64,000 nt of DNA. It comes from Acanthosoma haemorrhoidale (Eukaryota > Arthropoda > Insecta > Hemiptera > Acanthosomatidae). Position numbers and translations under genes: made by a program. Of the stretch, positions 46,239 through 57,503 are shown in pieces (position 1 is the first letter of the stretch; each line of letters starts with the position of its first letter). Location: the NCBI GenBank assembly GCA_930367205.1, contig OV884013.1:114161475-114225474 (forward strand). The letters run 5' to 3'. The notes under the pieces were generated by a model. That model ran no database searches. It had not been told where the DNA came from and was given only the letters and a program-made list of their open reading frames with translations.

Positions 46239-46417
46239 GTAAACAAGTTCATTGCCAGAAGTGTCAGAAGTCCTTTGTAAAAAAAGGTAATCTCACCCGC
46301 CATTTGAAATATTCATGCGACAAGGCTCCGTCCTTTATATGCTGGTATTGCAATATGACACTTCAACGTAAAGATAGTCTGAAATATATTCGGTATTCAT
46401 GGTTCAAAATTAGGTAA
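46239..46417 (+). CDS. lola: lola-like exon 34, finger 2 end frameshifted
   Basis: Acceptor AATTTTTTTCAG, xGT, KQVHC; 58 residues to TAA. Finger 1 complete: CQKC-QKSFVKKGNLTR-H-LKYS-C, contacts K,G,N,R. Finger 2 begins CWYC-NMTLQRKDSLK but about 5 bases are missing against 46621, so both histidines are lost (YIRYSWFKIR). Likely a one-finger product or non-functional. Confidence 0.75.
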
Positions 46418-46620
46418 GTAAATGTTAAATGGTTTTCAAAAATGTGTAATACAATGCATTTGTTACATCATTATTGAAGTACATATTAAATTTCCTAAAC
46501 AAAAAATAGGGAGAAAAAATTATAAATGAAATGTGTACTTACACAGCTAAGTGGAATTGTTTTGGTTTCAGGGAATGCTCACAGCACAGTAAGCAGTATT
46601 TACATTTCAATTTTTTTCAG

Positions 46621-46808
46621 GTAAACAATTTCATTGTCAGAAATGTCAGAAGTCCTATGTAAACAAAGGTAATCTCAGCAGACATTTGAAATATGAATGC
46701 GCCAAGGCTCCATCCTTTACATGCTGGTATTGCAATATGATACTTCAACGTAAAGATAGTCTGAAATTCCATATATTCAGTTTTCATTGTTCAAAATTAG
46801 GTAATTGA
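46621..46808 (+). CDS. lola: lola-like terminal exon 35
   Basis: Acceptor AATTTTTTTCAG, xGT, KQFHC; 61 residues, TGA. Finger 1 CQKC-QKSYVNKGNLSR-H-LKYE-C, linker AKAPSFT, finger 2 CWYC-NMILQRKDSLKF-H-IFSF-H, tail CSKLGN. Contacts N,G,N,R and R,D,S,F. Differs from 39663 by two residues (K/Q in the first knuckle, I/T in the linker), so the two ends would bind alike. Confidence 0.88.
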
Positions 46809-46883
46809 TCATTTACAATTCGTTTTCTTTAATTTTTGTGAAGTTGTAATGTAATCCAGATATTAGAACATGAATTTTTCCAG

Positions 46884-46996
46884 GTAAACAATTTAATTGC
46901 AAGAAGTGTCAGAAGTCCTATAAAAAAAAATCTGATCTCTACCGCCATATGAAACATGAATGCGACAAGCCTCAGTCAAAATGGATTTTGCCATAA
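46884..46996 (+). pseudogene. Pseudo-exon, duplicate of 39926
   Basis: Same acceptor, finger 1 and frameshift as 39926-40038, so the lesion predates the segmental duplication. Finger 2 remnant (QNGFCHKTYLKVHIF) follows in another frame. Confidence 0.8.
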
Positions 46997-47158
46997 AACT
47001 TATTTGAAAGTGCATATATTCACGATTCATGGTCAAAATTTTTATAACTGTCAATTTTAAATAATAAATGATTTGTCTGCCAGAAAATGTTATTAAAATA
47101 ACAAAAAAATTCTTGCCAGACATCGAACCAACCGGTGGATGTTATAGGGATTTCATTA

Positions 47159-47216
47159 TAAACATTATCTGAAAGTGCACGTATTTACTATTCATGGTTC
47201 AAAATTAAGTAACTCT
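47159..47216 (+). pseudogene. Scrap of a finger 2
   Basis: FHYKHYLKVHVFTIHGSKLSN keeps the helix and both His of a second finger without the cysteines; the upstream part is missing. This scrap is within the 379 bp absent from copy 1. Confidence 0.65.
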
Positions 47217-49342
47217 AAATTGTAAATGATGAAAAATGTTATTAAAAATACCAACTCTAGACCGACATCTAACCTGTAGATGTGCCCATCATCTTCCCTA
47301 TTTTAAATTTATTTATAAATTTGATAAAATATTTAGAACACAATATATTTATGAGAATAAACTAGTATCCTATTTAGCTCTATTTGATGATTACCATCCA
47401 AAAGAAAAATACCTATTTAATAATTAATTTTAAGAATGACATGCAACTCACTTCTTAGTAAATAATTAGCAAATGTAGTTAATTTTATGTTTATGTAGTT
47501 TTTTTTTTGCAGTGTTTATTTTGTAACTATTAATAAAAAGTTTGATATCTTGAAGAAAATAATTTTTTTTTTTTACTGCTACATTTTACCATTTATTTAA
47601 AAATGTCACTACATGTTACATCATAACAAGAACTTATGCATAAATAAATATTTTAGTTCATTATTTGTGTTTAATTAGTACATATAACCTAAATCTTCTT
47701 CTTTTTTACTGTTGACAACTAATAGCTCAAAGATTCGGTGTTCTCTAAATTTTCTATCCAGATAAGTTTCTACCTCCAACTTAGTTCCGTAGATAGGTTC
47801 TGCAAATTTCTCTTTAGCTTATAGCTCCAATTATTATACTGACCATTTAGATTTGTAATGCAACCGTATCGGCAACATTTGAGTGCAAGCATTTATTTTT
47901 GCTTATTATTGGTTTATTTACTGATGGGAAATAATTGTTCTTTAATGTTTAACATTACTAAACATATTATTAAAATAAAAAAAAATACTTGTTCCATATT
48001 GCAGTGAGATTTAACATTAAAAAAAAATACTGTGTAGTCTGAAAAATATTGTGAAGTGAGGAGAAACTAAAATAATTTATAAGTGGTTGTAAAACAAAAC
48101 ATTACAACATTAACAATACATATTTACTTATATCTGTACCTCGGAGGGATACAACACTATGTCCATTTTCATAACTTTACAGGAGAGGAGTTTTAAACTT
48201 TTTTTCAACAAAAAGTGTTATTGGCACAGCTATTATTTATTGAGATGTTGAAACAATATTTTACCAGAACATTCTATTTATTGTTATTTACATCATGCAG
48301 TTGTTATAAAATGAAAAAAAACCTTTTTTTCTGTAATAAAGTCAATATGGAAAAAAATGGACATAGTGTTGTATCCCTCCGAGGTACAGATATATAATAC
48401 GTTTATTTTACCTTTTTCTTTAAATGTTTGAACTAAAAAGATACTTTTTAAGAAAAATAATTATATTTGAGAAATATTTATTTAATATTATGTTTTTTGA
48501 AGCTTGTATCGCAGGTTGAAAAGTTTAAATTATTTATTTTTAAATTATATATATTTACTGTAAAATATCATCATCATCATCCACTAGTGCTGATGTTCTT
48601 GGAGATAACATTTTATGTATAACAATTTTCTCCAACTTGGATATTGGACATTTGCTATTCCTGTAGGGCACAACTATAACTGACAAATTTCTACATGTCC
48701 GATTACTTCAGGTTTATTTATACCCGATAAAGTTTAATATGCATATTGATTAATGAATTCAAGACAGCTAAATCCCTCTCCTCATTTAAAAATTGCACTC
48801 TCTTAAGTCTATAAAGATCAACTGAAATTATTTTCTCTATTAATTGATATTTTCTCTTCAGAGTACTAAGCCTACTAATTTTGCTATAAGACAACATTCA
48901 CACATTTAATGAAATATTGCTTGTTTTATTTATGAAATCAAATATCACTACGGTAGATAAATGAAAAATATACATTTTTTGACACATTTATCAATTGTTT
49001 GACTGCTTTTCTTTTACGATCATTCAGATGTATTTTAATATACAATTTAAAAAAAAACTCTGAATGGGCCCTCACAACTAAAGTAGTCAACAAACTTTGG
49101 ATGCACATGAGCGGAACTCCTGTGTGACAATTTTGTTTTCTTCCTAATAAACATTAGACTCTCAGAAAACTCATAGTCTCTGATTATCATCTTAAGCTGA
49201 AATTGTACTACGGTTGTTTTTTTCTGTGCTGGTTGTGGGCTCTGCTTTATTTATTAATCTATAAATCTATCGTTTGCTGCAACTAACAAGAAGTTGGATA
49301 ACCGTTGAGAAATTTTATTTTAATTTTCTTTTTTTTTTTCAG
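47217..49342. other. Long spacer with a MITE
   Basis: The first 1.3 kb belongs to duplication copy 2 and includes the MITE at 48133-48390. Then AT-rich sequence without exon or recognised repeat. Confidence 0.5.
48133..48390. mobile_element. MITE with 37-bp perfect terminal inverted repeats
   Basis: TCTGTACCTCGGAGGGATAC at the left continues for 37 bp that are matched exactly by the reverse complement of the right end. 258 bp long, flanked by TA dinucleotides (48131-48132 and 48391-48392). The paralogous site in copy 1 (ACTTATATATAATAC, about 40787-40801) lacks it, giving an empty site. The frame 48215-48397 is internal to the element and is not a gene. TA target and size suggest a Tc1/mariner-type non-autonomous element. 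Confidence 0.92.
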
Positions 49343-49527
49343 GAAAAAGATTTTCTTGTCAGAAATGCAGGAAATCATATGCAAATAAAAAAAATCTCAA
49401 CCGCCATTTAAACTATGAATGCTGTCAGCCTCCGTCTTTTGTATGTCCGCATTGTCTGAGAGGCTATTACCGTAAAGATACAATGATTATGCACATCTCC
49501 AATATGCATAAAAAAAAAATAAGTTAA
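49343..49527 (+). CDS. lola: lola-like terminal exon 36
   Basis: Acceptor TTTTTTTTTTCAG, junction xGA, KRFSC; 60 residues, TAA. Finger 1 CQKC-RKSYANKKNLNR-H-LNYE-C, linker CQPPSFV (an extra Cys directly after the finger), finger 2 CPHC-LRGYYRKDTMIM-H-ISNM-H, Lys-rich tail KKKIS. Contacts N,K,N,R and R,D,T,M. Intact. Confidence 0.9.
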
Positions 49528-50570
49528 CCATTTCCTTCTTAACTATGTGAAATGTTCATGAGATAAGGTAAAGTGGGATATAGCTCGGATATTCAACCAT
49601 GATTGCAATAAATACTTTACCATGCTTTATAACTTTTTATAAAAAGAAATGCTTAGGGCACTGTCAAGTTATAAATGCAATACTACGTTTGCAATAGGTT
49701 GATTTATAATATGAACTATAAACAAATAAATATTATATATTTATAATATAGAGCCCTTTTTTTTTACCTATTACTTTATTTATTTTTATTCTCAAATTAT
49801 TATTTTACTAAACATTAAAAATATATGTTTATGCCTTACAGTTTTGTAATCTTCTTTTTGTTTTTATCTCTTTTCCTCACAATTGACTTTTAATGAAGTG
49901 AGTAGGCAGACAAAGTTGTTAAAAAGAAATAAACTACGAAGTAAGATGGGGAAAGTAAGGGAGTAGAAATGCGGAGGAAGGAGAATATGGCTTGGTAAGT
50001 GCTGAAGGTTAGATCGCCGAAGGAGGGTCTAGTTTGTGGATAGTTTTATGTGGAATGTGTGCTGACCAAAGGGATAGGTTGTCAAAAAATAACTGACTAC
50101 TTTGTAATGTTGTCAATTTTTCAAAATAAATTTTAAGAAAAATGATTATTAAATTTTAAAATAATTTTTAAATTATTACTATCAACATTTTTTTAACATT
50201 CTTCACAAACAAATTCATAATATGTATAAATATTATATAATGAACTAATAAATGTTTAAATATGTAAAGTCGTTTTGTTAAATAACATGTGGAAAACCTA
50301 ATGGAATTGATGACCGTGCTATCAAAGGGATATATATAGCCCTATGGCTGAAGTACAGATAACTATTCTTGCATTAGTTTTTGCTCTGTGATATTTAATA
50401 TGAGAAAGCAGTATCATTATGCAAACCAATTTTTTCTTGTTTTCCATGGTTATCGGTCTAGCTCACTAAACAAGTGGACGCAGGAAGACAGGTTATTTAT
50501 CGTTGTTTTATGTATGCTTTTAATCAATCGTTTAATAAATAATATCTGAAATAGTTAATTGTTTTTTCAG
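49528..50570. other. Spacer
   Basis: AT-rich with a purine-rich patch at 49900-50030 (many GGAGG/AAGG motifs) of unknown origin. No exon. Confidence 0.45.
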
Positions 50571-50752
50571 GTAATAAAAGATTCTCTTGCCAAAAATGTG
50601 GGAAGGCTTACGAACGAAAAGTTACTCTCAATCGTCATTTAAAATATGAATGCGGTAAACCTCCGACTTTTATATGTCCACATTGTGATCGAGGATTTCA
50701 CCATAAACAGTCTATGCTTGGCCATGTCTTCAATATACATGTTCAAAAGTGA
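50571..50752 (+). CDS. lola: lola-like terminal exon 37
   Basis: Acceptor TTGTTTTTTCAG, xGT, NKRFSC; 59 residues, TGA. Finger 1 CQKC-GKAYERKVTLNR-H-LKYE-C, linker GKPPTFI, finger 2 CPHC-DRGFHHKQSMLG-H-VFNI-H, tail VQK. Contacts R,V,T,R and H,Q,S,G. Finger 1 (GKxYExK) is the same subtype as 58963, so these two stretches may share an ancestor. Confidence 0.9.
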
Positions 50753-51676
50753 TTGACTATTATTTTAAACTTATTAAATATGTTTTGATAAGTAAACTTC
50801 AATGTATTGTGTACATTCAAGCTGTATTAAAATATATACAAAATTTCCCCATTATTTTTAAATTTAGAATATGTAGACTAATGTTCATATTGTATGCATA
50901 CCTCAGTACAATAAACAACTTATGTTGATACTTACTACTCTATTAAGTTTCCTTCCAATGTTATACATTATGAAAATTAATTGTCTTTGCAATTACATGT
51001 GATCCTCAGGTTGTATGAGTTAAGTTGTTATATTTACCTAATTAGTTTATTTTATTTTGACTTGATTCATATTAGTATGTATCATTCTGTTAAAAGTTTA
51101 ATTTATTGTTTAGGTTAAAAAATAACCTGTCATATAATTTCATTGTATAGAACAATAAAAGGGATTGTACTGGTAGTTTGCAAAGAGTGGTTTTTGAACA
51201 CATCGAAGATTGTAATTATAAGTTTAAAAATATTAAAATAAGCCTACTCGTTATGAACTGAAATAATGATTTGAGGCTCTCGCCTTGCATTGACTCTTAG
51301 ATTAATTAATAATTTTTTAACTTTTGAGAAGCATTATTCTGTAAAAATAAACTTGAAGGTACAGTATAGATTTTTGAAATTTATTAAAATGTGTGGTTCA
51401 TGATTCCTGTCCTTCCTCCTTTTTGCTTCCTATTAAGTTGTTATTATTGTTACTGATTATTTGTTTTATTGTTGTTTAATTTATATTTTATTGGCAAATT
51501 TACTACTAGGAATAAAAGTTAACCAACTGTATTTAAACATTTGTTTTGTTACAATTATAATTTTTTATAATAGTTTTTTGGGAAGCCGAAAGTATAAAAG
51601 TAATGACAAAATTTCATAAAGAAAGCATTGGCACATTTGCGTATTTAAATTGATATGTTTATTTTTTTTGTTTCAG
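50753..51676. other. Spacer
   Basis: AT-rich 3' UTR/intron; an AATAAA-type signal occurs at 51154. Nothing else seen. Confidence 0.4.
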
Positions 51677-51799
51677 ATAAAAGATGTTTTCTATAGATAT
51701 CAGAAATCCTACGCTTCTAAAACAGCTCTCAGCCGCCATTGGAACCATGACTGTGGCAACCCTCTTCCTTTCATTTGTCCATATTGCCAAAAGGCTTAA
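51677..51799 (+). pseudogene. Pseudo-exon: frameshift and truncation
   Basis: Acceptor TTTTGTTTCAG and xAT, KRCF are followed by a frameshift and TAG. In the corrected frame YQKSYASKTALSRHWNHDC, GNPLPFI, CPYCQKA and TAA: the first cysteines are lost and finger 2 ends after C-x2-C. Confidence 0.78.
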
Positions 51800-52335
51800 C
51801 GAAGCACACATATACAATTTACTTTTTTTCAAAAAATTTCCTAATTATTTGACAAGTTATAATTTATAAGAAAATTCTTAAAGGAACTCTTTGGCTAGCA
51901 ATAATCAATATAATAACTTTTAAATTGCATTTGTTGTATCGTTAAACATTTCTTTTTTTTAAATGTGAGCTTTAAAAAAGAAGATTGTTATGATGAGTGA
52001 TTTTTTATTGGTTGATTTTATTGCATCTTATGCCAAAAAATGATAGCACATATACAAAAAATGAAATAAAAAACATAAAAGAGATTTAAATTAAAAAATG
52101 AACTAATAAATGTCTGAACATTCAGACAATCTTTTTTTTATGGTTTGATTGGTTTTTTTTTTTTTCTTAATTACAAAATGTTTGTAACCTGTAGCTAACC
52201 TGCCTTACCTGCCCTAACATATGTTAGAGTGCATAAAGGCACTTGAGCAAAACAGATGAACAAACAAGTAATTAAATAAAAATAAATTTTATAAAAATGT
52301 TTAGGAAGGATATTTAATTTTTTTTTTTTTTCCAG
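51800..52335. other. Spacer
   Basis: AT-rich with several A and T runs. No exon. Confidence 0.4.
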
Positions 52336-52529
52336 GTAAAAGATTTTCATGCCAGAAGTGTCAGAAATCCTATGTAAACAAACAAAATCTCAACCGTCAT
52401 TTAAAGTATGAATGCGACAAGCCTCCGACTTTTTTCTGTCCTTATTGCTACAAAGGGTTTCAGCACAAACGATCCATGGTTGTTCACACATTCAACATGC
52501 ACCGCGGCACACCGAATACCGCACAGTAA
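52336..52529 (+). CDS. lola: lola-like terminal exon 38
   Basis: Acceptor TTTTTTTTTTCCAG, xGT, KRFSC; 63 residues, TAA. Finger 1 CQKC-QKSYVNKQNLNR-H-LKYE-C, linker DKPPTFF, finger 2 CPYC-YKGFQHKRSMVV-H-TFNM-H, tail RGTPNTAQ. Contacts N,Q,N,R and H,R,S,V. Finger 1 has the same helix as array types A and C although the exon lies 25 kb away. The antisense frame 52401-52646 is a shadow. Confidence 0.9.
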
Positions 52530-54260
52530 TATCCCATCATCAGTTATCAGTCCAGCATACTTGTTTGTAGATTCTTGAATCCCGTCATGAATATTATTAT
52601 TAAATAGAGATATATAAAGTCTGGACCCCAGACCATAATTATACACGATTCTCCATTCTTTATAATTGTAACAATATTTTTACCATCAATTAAATTGGTT
52701 TATTAGAATTAAGTTAATTTTAAGGGAGCGAGTTTTCTGTTGAAATAATGCGTATAGAAATGGTGTTTTGGACATCACAATATAAAACCTGGTACCAAGA
52801 TTTGAAAAACCAGATGTTTAGGGCGTCGAATAGCAATATGGTGGTTAATAAGTTGTAGGGTGCTAGATAAACTGTCCAGAGGGTGAGCCGAGCCCTGTTG
52901 TCGTCTTCAAATTACAAAACCCCTTACATTTTATAAATATTTAATTTCTATATGAATAATAATTCTAAATTAGTTGGACAATATTGTATGCCCTCATAAA
53001 CTATATAAAATGTAGCATAGCTAAATATAAGAAGCATTAAATGTAATTTCAGTTCAAATAGATTTATTTTAGATTCTAAATATTGTACCAACAAATATTT
53101 CAAAATGAAGGGGTTTTGGCACCCCATGGACCGATATGTCATCTTATATGTTATGTATATTTTTTATGTTTAGTAAATAAATAGACTGTGGATTGGGGGG
53201 GGGGAGGTCATTGATTCAGTCAGTCATGTGTTAAAATTTGAGAATAGTCGTTAGTAGACCTACCTGGTGACCTCTACAGCCCAACCATGTGGGTGTAGAG
53301 CCAAGAACATACGGACATACAACACGGAACATATGAAACATCCCCCAACAACGAAGAATATATTCGTTATTATTAGTCATTGTTTAGATTAGGTAGTAAG
53401 TACCCTAGGTCATATTAAATGAAGCATTGTAAAATAAACTATTATTCTTCATGATTTTTTTTTATAAATGCCCTTTGAATCCTTACGAATAAGAAGTAAA
53501 AATTTAGTTTTAAATTATAAAAAAATATATATATGCAAGAAATGATCAATTTACTCACTAATAAATTAAGTTTGCTTTTGCGAATGTTCATTGTGTAATA
53601 TTTATTAAAATATGTGATATTTATAATATTTTATAGGTTTCGTTATATCTAAAATGGTATTAATTACAAATATAAGTATTAATTTAAATCCAAAGTTGAA
53701 ATCATTTTTTGCGTTTGCATTAAAAATACAACGAGTAAATTTAAATTGAATAAGTCAGAAAAGTGAAAGTAACCTTATAATTGAGTCATCTCACTTTTAG
53801 GAAAAACCTGTCATTTTAGGAGTGTTAAATGACGTTTACAAAAAAAAAAAACTCGGGAGGTACTGAAAACCTCTGAGTAATAAGGTGAGTTTATTCTGTG
53901 AAAAATTACATTCTTTGTAGTTATGTTATTAATAACTGTCATAAAACTGTATAATTGTTATGTTGACTTTCTTTTATGAGTTAAATACAATCTTGTTTCC
54001 AAACAGGGCACATATTATGAATTCCAATACATATTATTCATAACATTTTTTTTTTTTGTAATGCCAGTCGTTTAAGTTTGATTACTTATTGTGATTTTCG
54101 TGTACAATTGCATTTAATAAAGTCCATGACGGATCATCTTACTAAGGTGTGAGGCTTACTGAATACTTGGACGATCTCTGTGTCAGTAGCTAACGTTTAC
54201 ATCATGTTAATTTTTATTTCATTCGCTTGTTCATATTTTAAATTTTTTCTTATTTTTCAG
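52530..54260. other. Spacer with a diverged copy of the 896-bp repeat spacer
   Basis: Positions about 52692-52797 (TTAGAATTAAGTTAA ... TCTGTTGAAAT ... GTGTTTTGGAC-TCACAATA) match 32836-32908 of the 896-bp unit, but the half-finger is gone. A G run is at 53197-53206. No exon. Confidence 0.5.
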
Positions 54261-54457
54261 GTAATGGATTTTTCTGCCAGAAATGCCAAAAATGTTATAA
54301 GCATAAAGGAAATCTCAACCGCCATATTAAATATGAATGCAGCAAGCCTCCGTCTTTTATATGTCCATATTGCCAAAAAGGATTTCATCAGAAACAGGCA
54401 ATGATTGGCCATGTCTTCAATATACATAAACCTATAAAAGATTTAAATTATATCTAA
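54261..54457 (+). CDS. lola: lola-like terminal exon 39
   Basis: Acceptor TTCTTATTTTTCAG, xGT, NGFFC; 64 residues, TAA. Finger 1 CQKC-QKCYKHKGNLNR-H-IKYE-C, linker SKPPSFI, finger 2 CPYC-QKGFHQKQAMIG-H-VFNI-H, tail KPIKDLNYI. Contacts H,G,N,R and Q,Q,A,G. A third Cys (QKC) sits in finger 1 where Ser is usual. Confidence 0.9.
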
Positions 54458-55070
54458 CCACTTTTAACTTATTTGATAAAGTTATTCGATTAGATAAAGC
54501 TAAATTAAAAGTTGGTTGATTTATAAAATTTGGATTCTGTACAGATATTAGACAGTGTTATTACTATAAATATTTCAACATTATTTTTAAAAACGTTTGT
54601 GGCAGAAAAGAATTTGTGAACAATCATACATTTCTTATTTTGATACACTAACTCAACGACAGCCAATTATTTTGAAAGACGTAGACCATGCTATTTAGCA
54701 GGTCAATATTGGTGTACTAATTGTTTGTTAATTTAATTTTGGTTTTAGCAATGCTTAATATGTAATATTTCATAAAACAAAATTCTATCGGGATACAACT
54801 CATTTCTTGTGGTGATTTAAGTTTGATTGCTTATTGTGATTTGAATGAATTATTGCTTATTGCTGTTTTTATGTATCATTACATGAAATAAAATCCTTGG
54901 TAGAACTTCTTATTAAAAGATAAGACCTACTCAAATTAATTATAATAGAGGTCAGCCTGTTTATCATTATTTATTGTTTATTATTTGATTTTTTCTTTTA
55001 TTAAACTTTCTTGTATTTTAATAAGTAGCATCAATTTTTTTTTTAATAGATATATCTGATGAAAATGTTA
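54458..55070. other. Spacer
   Basis: AT-rich; no exon or repeat recognised. Confidence 0.4.
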
Positions 55071-55135
55071 TATAAAATCATCCTCCACATTTCCAAAAGA
55101 GATTTTATTATAGACAGGACTTTGTTTAAGTTTTG
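55071..55135 (+). pseudogene. Scrap of a finger 2
   Basis: CCTCCACATTTCCAAAAGAG reads PPHFQKR, followed by FYYRQDF: the middle of a second finger with cysteines lost. No acceptor, no finger 1. Confidence 0.4.
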
Positions 55136-55757
55136 CCAAATTTCATACCAGGATAAACTTAAATTACAAGTAACTAATTTGATTTAATTCATCACATTTG
55201 ATTTCGAGTTCTAATACACATATTTGAGAATGTCATTGCTATACATAGTTTACATGTTTTTTTATGTTTGCATAGTACTTACATAGATGTGTAAATAACA
55301 TAAATCACAGTCTTTAGCAATTAATGATGAATGTACTGATTTTAAATTATGTTAGCTTTTAGAATAGAAAGGCACATTATGTTACCTTTAATAAAAATAT
55401 AAATTATCATTATCATGTTTGTATTAAAAGACAATGCATTTAAAAATTGATTGGTTATTTTCAAGTTTCAAGGCTATTATAGCCTGCTCATCCTAGAGTT
55501 TTTTAAGGCAGTAATAATCGAGACCATTTCCTCTCTTCTGCTTACTATTGATGATTCTTGTCACATTCATTCATGTGACAAGTACTGCGTCATTCTATAC
55601 CTGTTGCGGACTTTTCTTGGCTAAAGTCCACCTTTTTTTTTTTTTTTATAAATTGTTATAAATGGATTTTTCTCAAAAGAAACCTTGCCTGCTTATTCAG
55701 GATCATTTGTTTCAAATATGATAAAAGCTTAGAAAAGAGTTTAGAAATTTTTTACAG

Positions 55758-55936
55758 GATAAATATTTTCTTGCAAAAAATGTAGGAAATCTTACGCAAA
55801 TAATCATAATCTCAACCTTCATTTAGAATATGAATGCGGGAAGGCTCCATATTTTTTATCCCCACATTGCAATAGAGGATTTCAGCATAAACAGTCATTA
55901 ATTTGTCACATAAAGCATAAACATACTTTATATTAA
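55758..55936 (+). pseudogene. Pseudo-exon: stop directly after the junction codon
   Basis: After TTTTTTACAG the phase-1 frame reads xGA then TAA, so every product would end at once. Beyond it the frame is open for 58 codons: CKKC-RKSYANNHNLNL-H-LEYE-C, GKAPYFL, then SPHC-NRGFQHKQSLIC-H-IKHK-H. The first Cys of finger 2 is Ser. The two lesions argue for a dead copy rather than an alternative acceptor. Confidence 0.75.
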
Positions 55937-57306
55937 TTAACAACTTTCTCTATCATTTGTCAAGTGTTATTTGTTAATAAGGTAAAAATATAGCAATAAA
56001 TATTTCCTTACTCTTCATGAATGTTTATTATAACTATCCACAGCACACTTTATATAATAACGTTCAATGCAAGCTAAATAATGATAATTAATTTATGTAG
56101 TTCTTCTTTTTTGTTCCTATTTATCCCTTTTATGTATATATTCTTTACGAGAAATATAGCGCGAGTTCTATGCTCATTGTATGTTTCTTTGAGACTTGGC
56201 TTACATCGGATATCATGTTCAAAATGAGTCATTCTATGCAGTTATTTAACAACCGACTCATGTGGGGATCCCTCATCGCCTCCAAATGACTAGAAACTAA
56301 CAGATGTTATAAGCTACTCCTTCTCCTCCTAAACAAGCATTCTGAGGAAGCTATTGAAAACAAGCGACTGGTCTATAAAGCATTACTCCAAGTTCTATTT
56401 TCATATTGAATAGTCTCAAGTCCGAGGAAGTGCCAAGCCGAATTTGACGAATATAAGGTCAACAACATAGTGATTTTACGTATTATTATTTTTTAATAAA
56501 AAGTGCCGACTCCTAGCGATAGCTCACAAACAATTCAGTGCCAGTTGTTTGGAAAGAGATAATTTCAGTTTTCAGTCAGTAGTGAGTAAAGATTACAAAA
56601 AAAAAAGAATACATCCAACGAAAACAACGCTGTGATTATTTATATAATTTTTATTTTTTTTTGTTTAACTTCTACAATTCACTCCATATTTAATCTTTCA
56701 ATTGGAAGGCAGGAATGCATTTGAGATTTTAATTTTTAGTTTAAAATTATTAAGTAAATTTATTTTATTTGCAAGTCTCGTTTTAGTACAAATTATAAAT
56801 GGTGAAGTAAAAATCAGTACAGTTTATATTCTTTGGACAAAACTAAACATTTATAAGTACGAGTCAATGAGCTCTAAGCTAATTATCTCGTTTGAAGAGT
56901 TGGATCTGTTTAGTTTTCAATAAATCTTTTATATTTATCAGGGATTTATGATCGAATAGTTTGCTCTTGGGCAATCACTATTCCTTTATCTGCTTCCGAC
57001 ATTTTAACATGACACCATTCTGGTCTCTTCATGCTCATTTTTAGGAAAATATACTTTTGACTCATCATGCGTCCTCTTTCCGTTCTTTCCTTTTCCTCCC
57101 TAGCCTAGATTTTCCGTCAGCTCATCTCTAAAAGTCTATCTACAACAGTTAGCTTCTTTCTTCCTCTTAATCCAGATGTCCAGGACTCATAAACAGCTAT
57201 ATGAAAGTATGCTTTCCACTATATCCTAATAAATTAATACAAATAAATCATAGATAAGAATTTAGAAAGAATTTTTAATTGATTTACACTTTTTCATGTT
57301 TTTTAG
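55937..57306. other. Spacer
   Basis: AT-rich, with a less AT-rich patch at 56210-56560. Frame 56702-56923 has no domain. No exon. Confidence 0.4.
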
Positions 57307-57503
57307 GTAAAAGATTTTTTTGCCTGAGATGTCAGAAATCCTATGCAAGTAAACCAACTCTTAACCGGCATTTAAATTATGAATGTGGCAAGCCTCCATC
57401 TTTCCTATGTCCACATTGCCAAAAAGGATTTCACCGTAGAGACTCAATGATTTTGCACATCTATAATATACATAATAAAGTTGAATATAATAATTTCTTA
57501 TAA
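57307..57503 (+). CDS. lola: lola-like terminal exon 40
   Basis: Acceptor CATGTTTTTTAG, xGT, KRFFC; 64 residues, TAA. Finger 1 CLRC-QKSYASKPTLNR-H-LNYE-C, linker GKPPSFL, finger 2 CPHC-QKGFHRRDSMIL-H-IYNI-H, tail NKVEYNNFL. Contacts S,P,T,R and R,D,S,L. Intact. Confidence 0.9.

Larger units (their letters stand above)
45861..48518 (+). repeat. Segmental duplication, copy 2
   Basis: Fuller counterpart of 39284-40920. It contains the foldback element, exons 46239 and 46621, pseudo-exon 46884, a finger 2 scrap, 379 bp missing from copy 1, and a MITE. The copies differ at scattered single bases, so the event is not very recent. Confidence 0.88.

Noticed and set aside
48215..48397. 60-codon frame
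   Set aside because: Lies almost wholly inside the MITE and ends in its terminal repeat.
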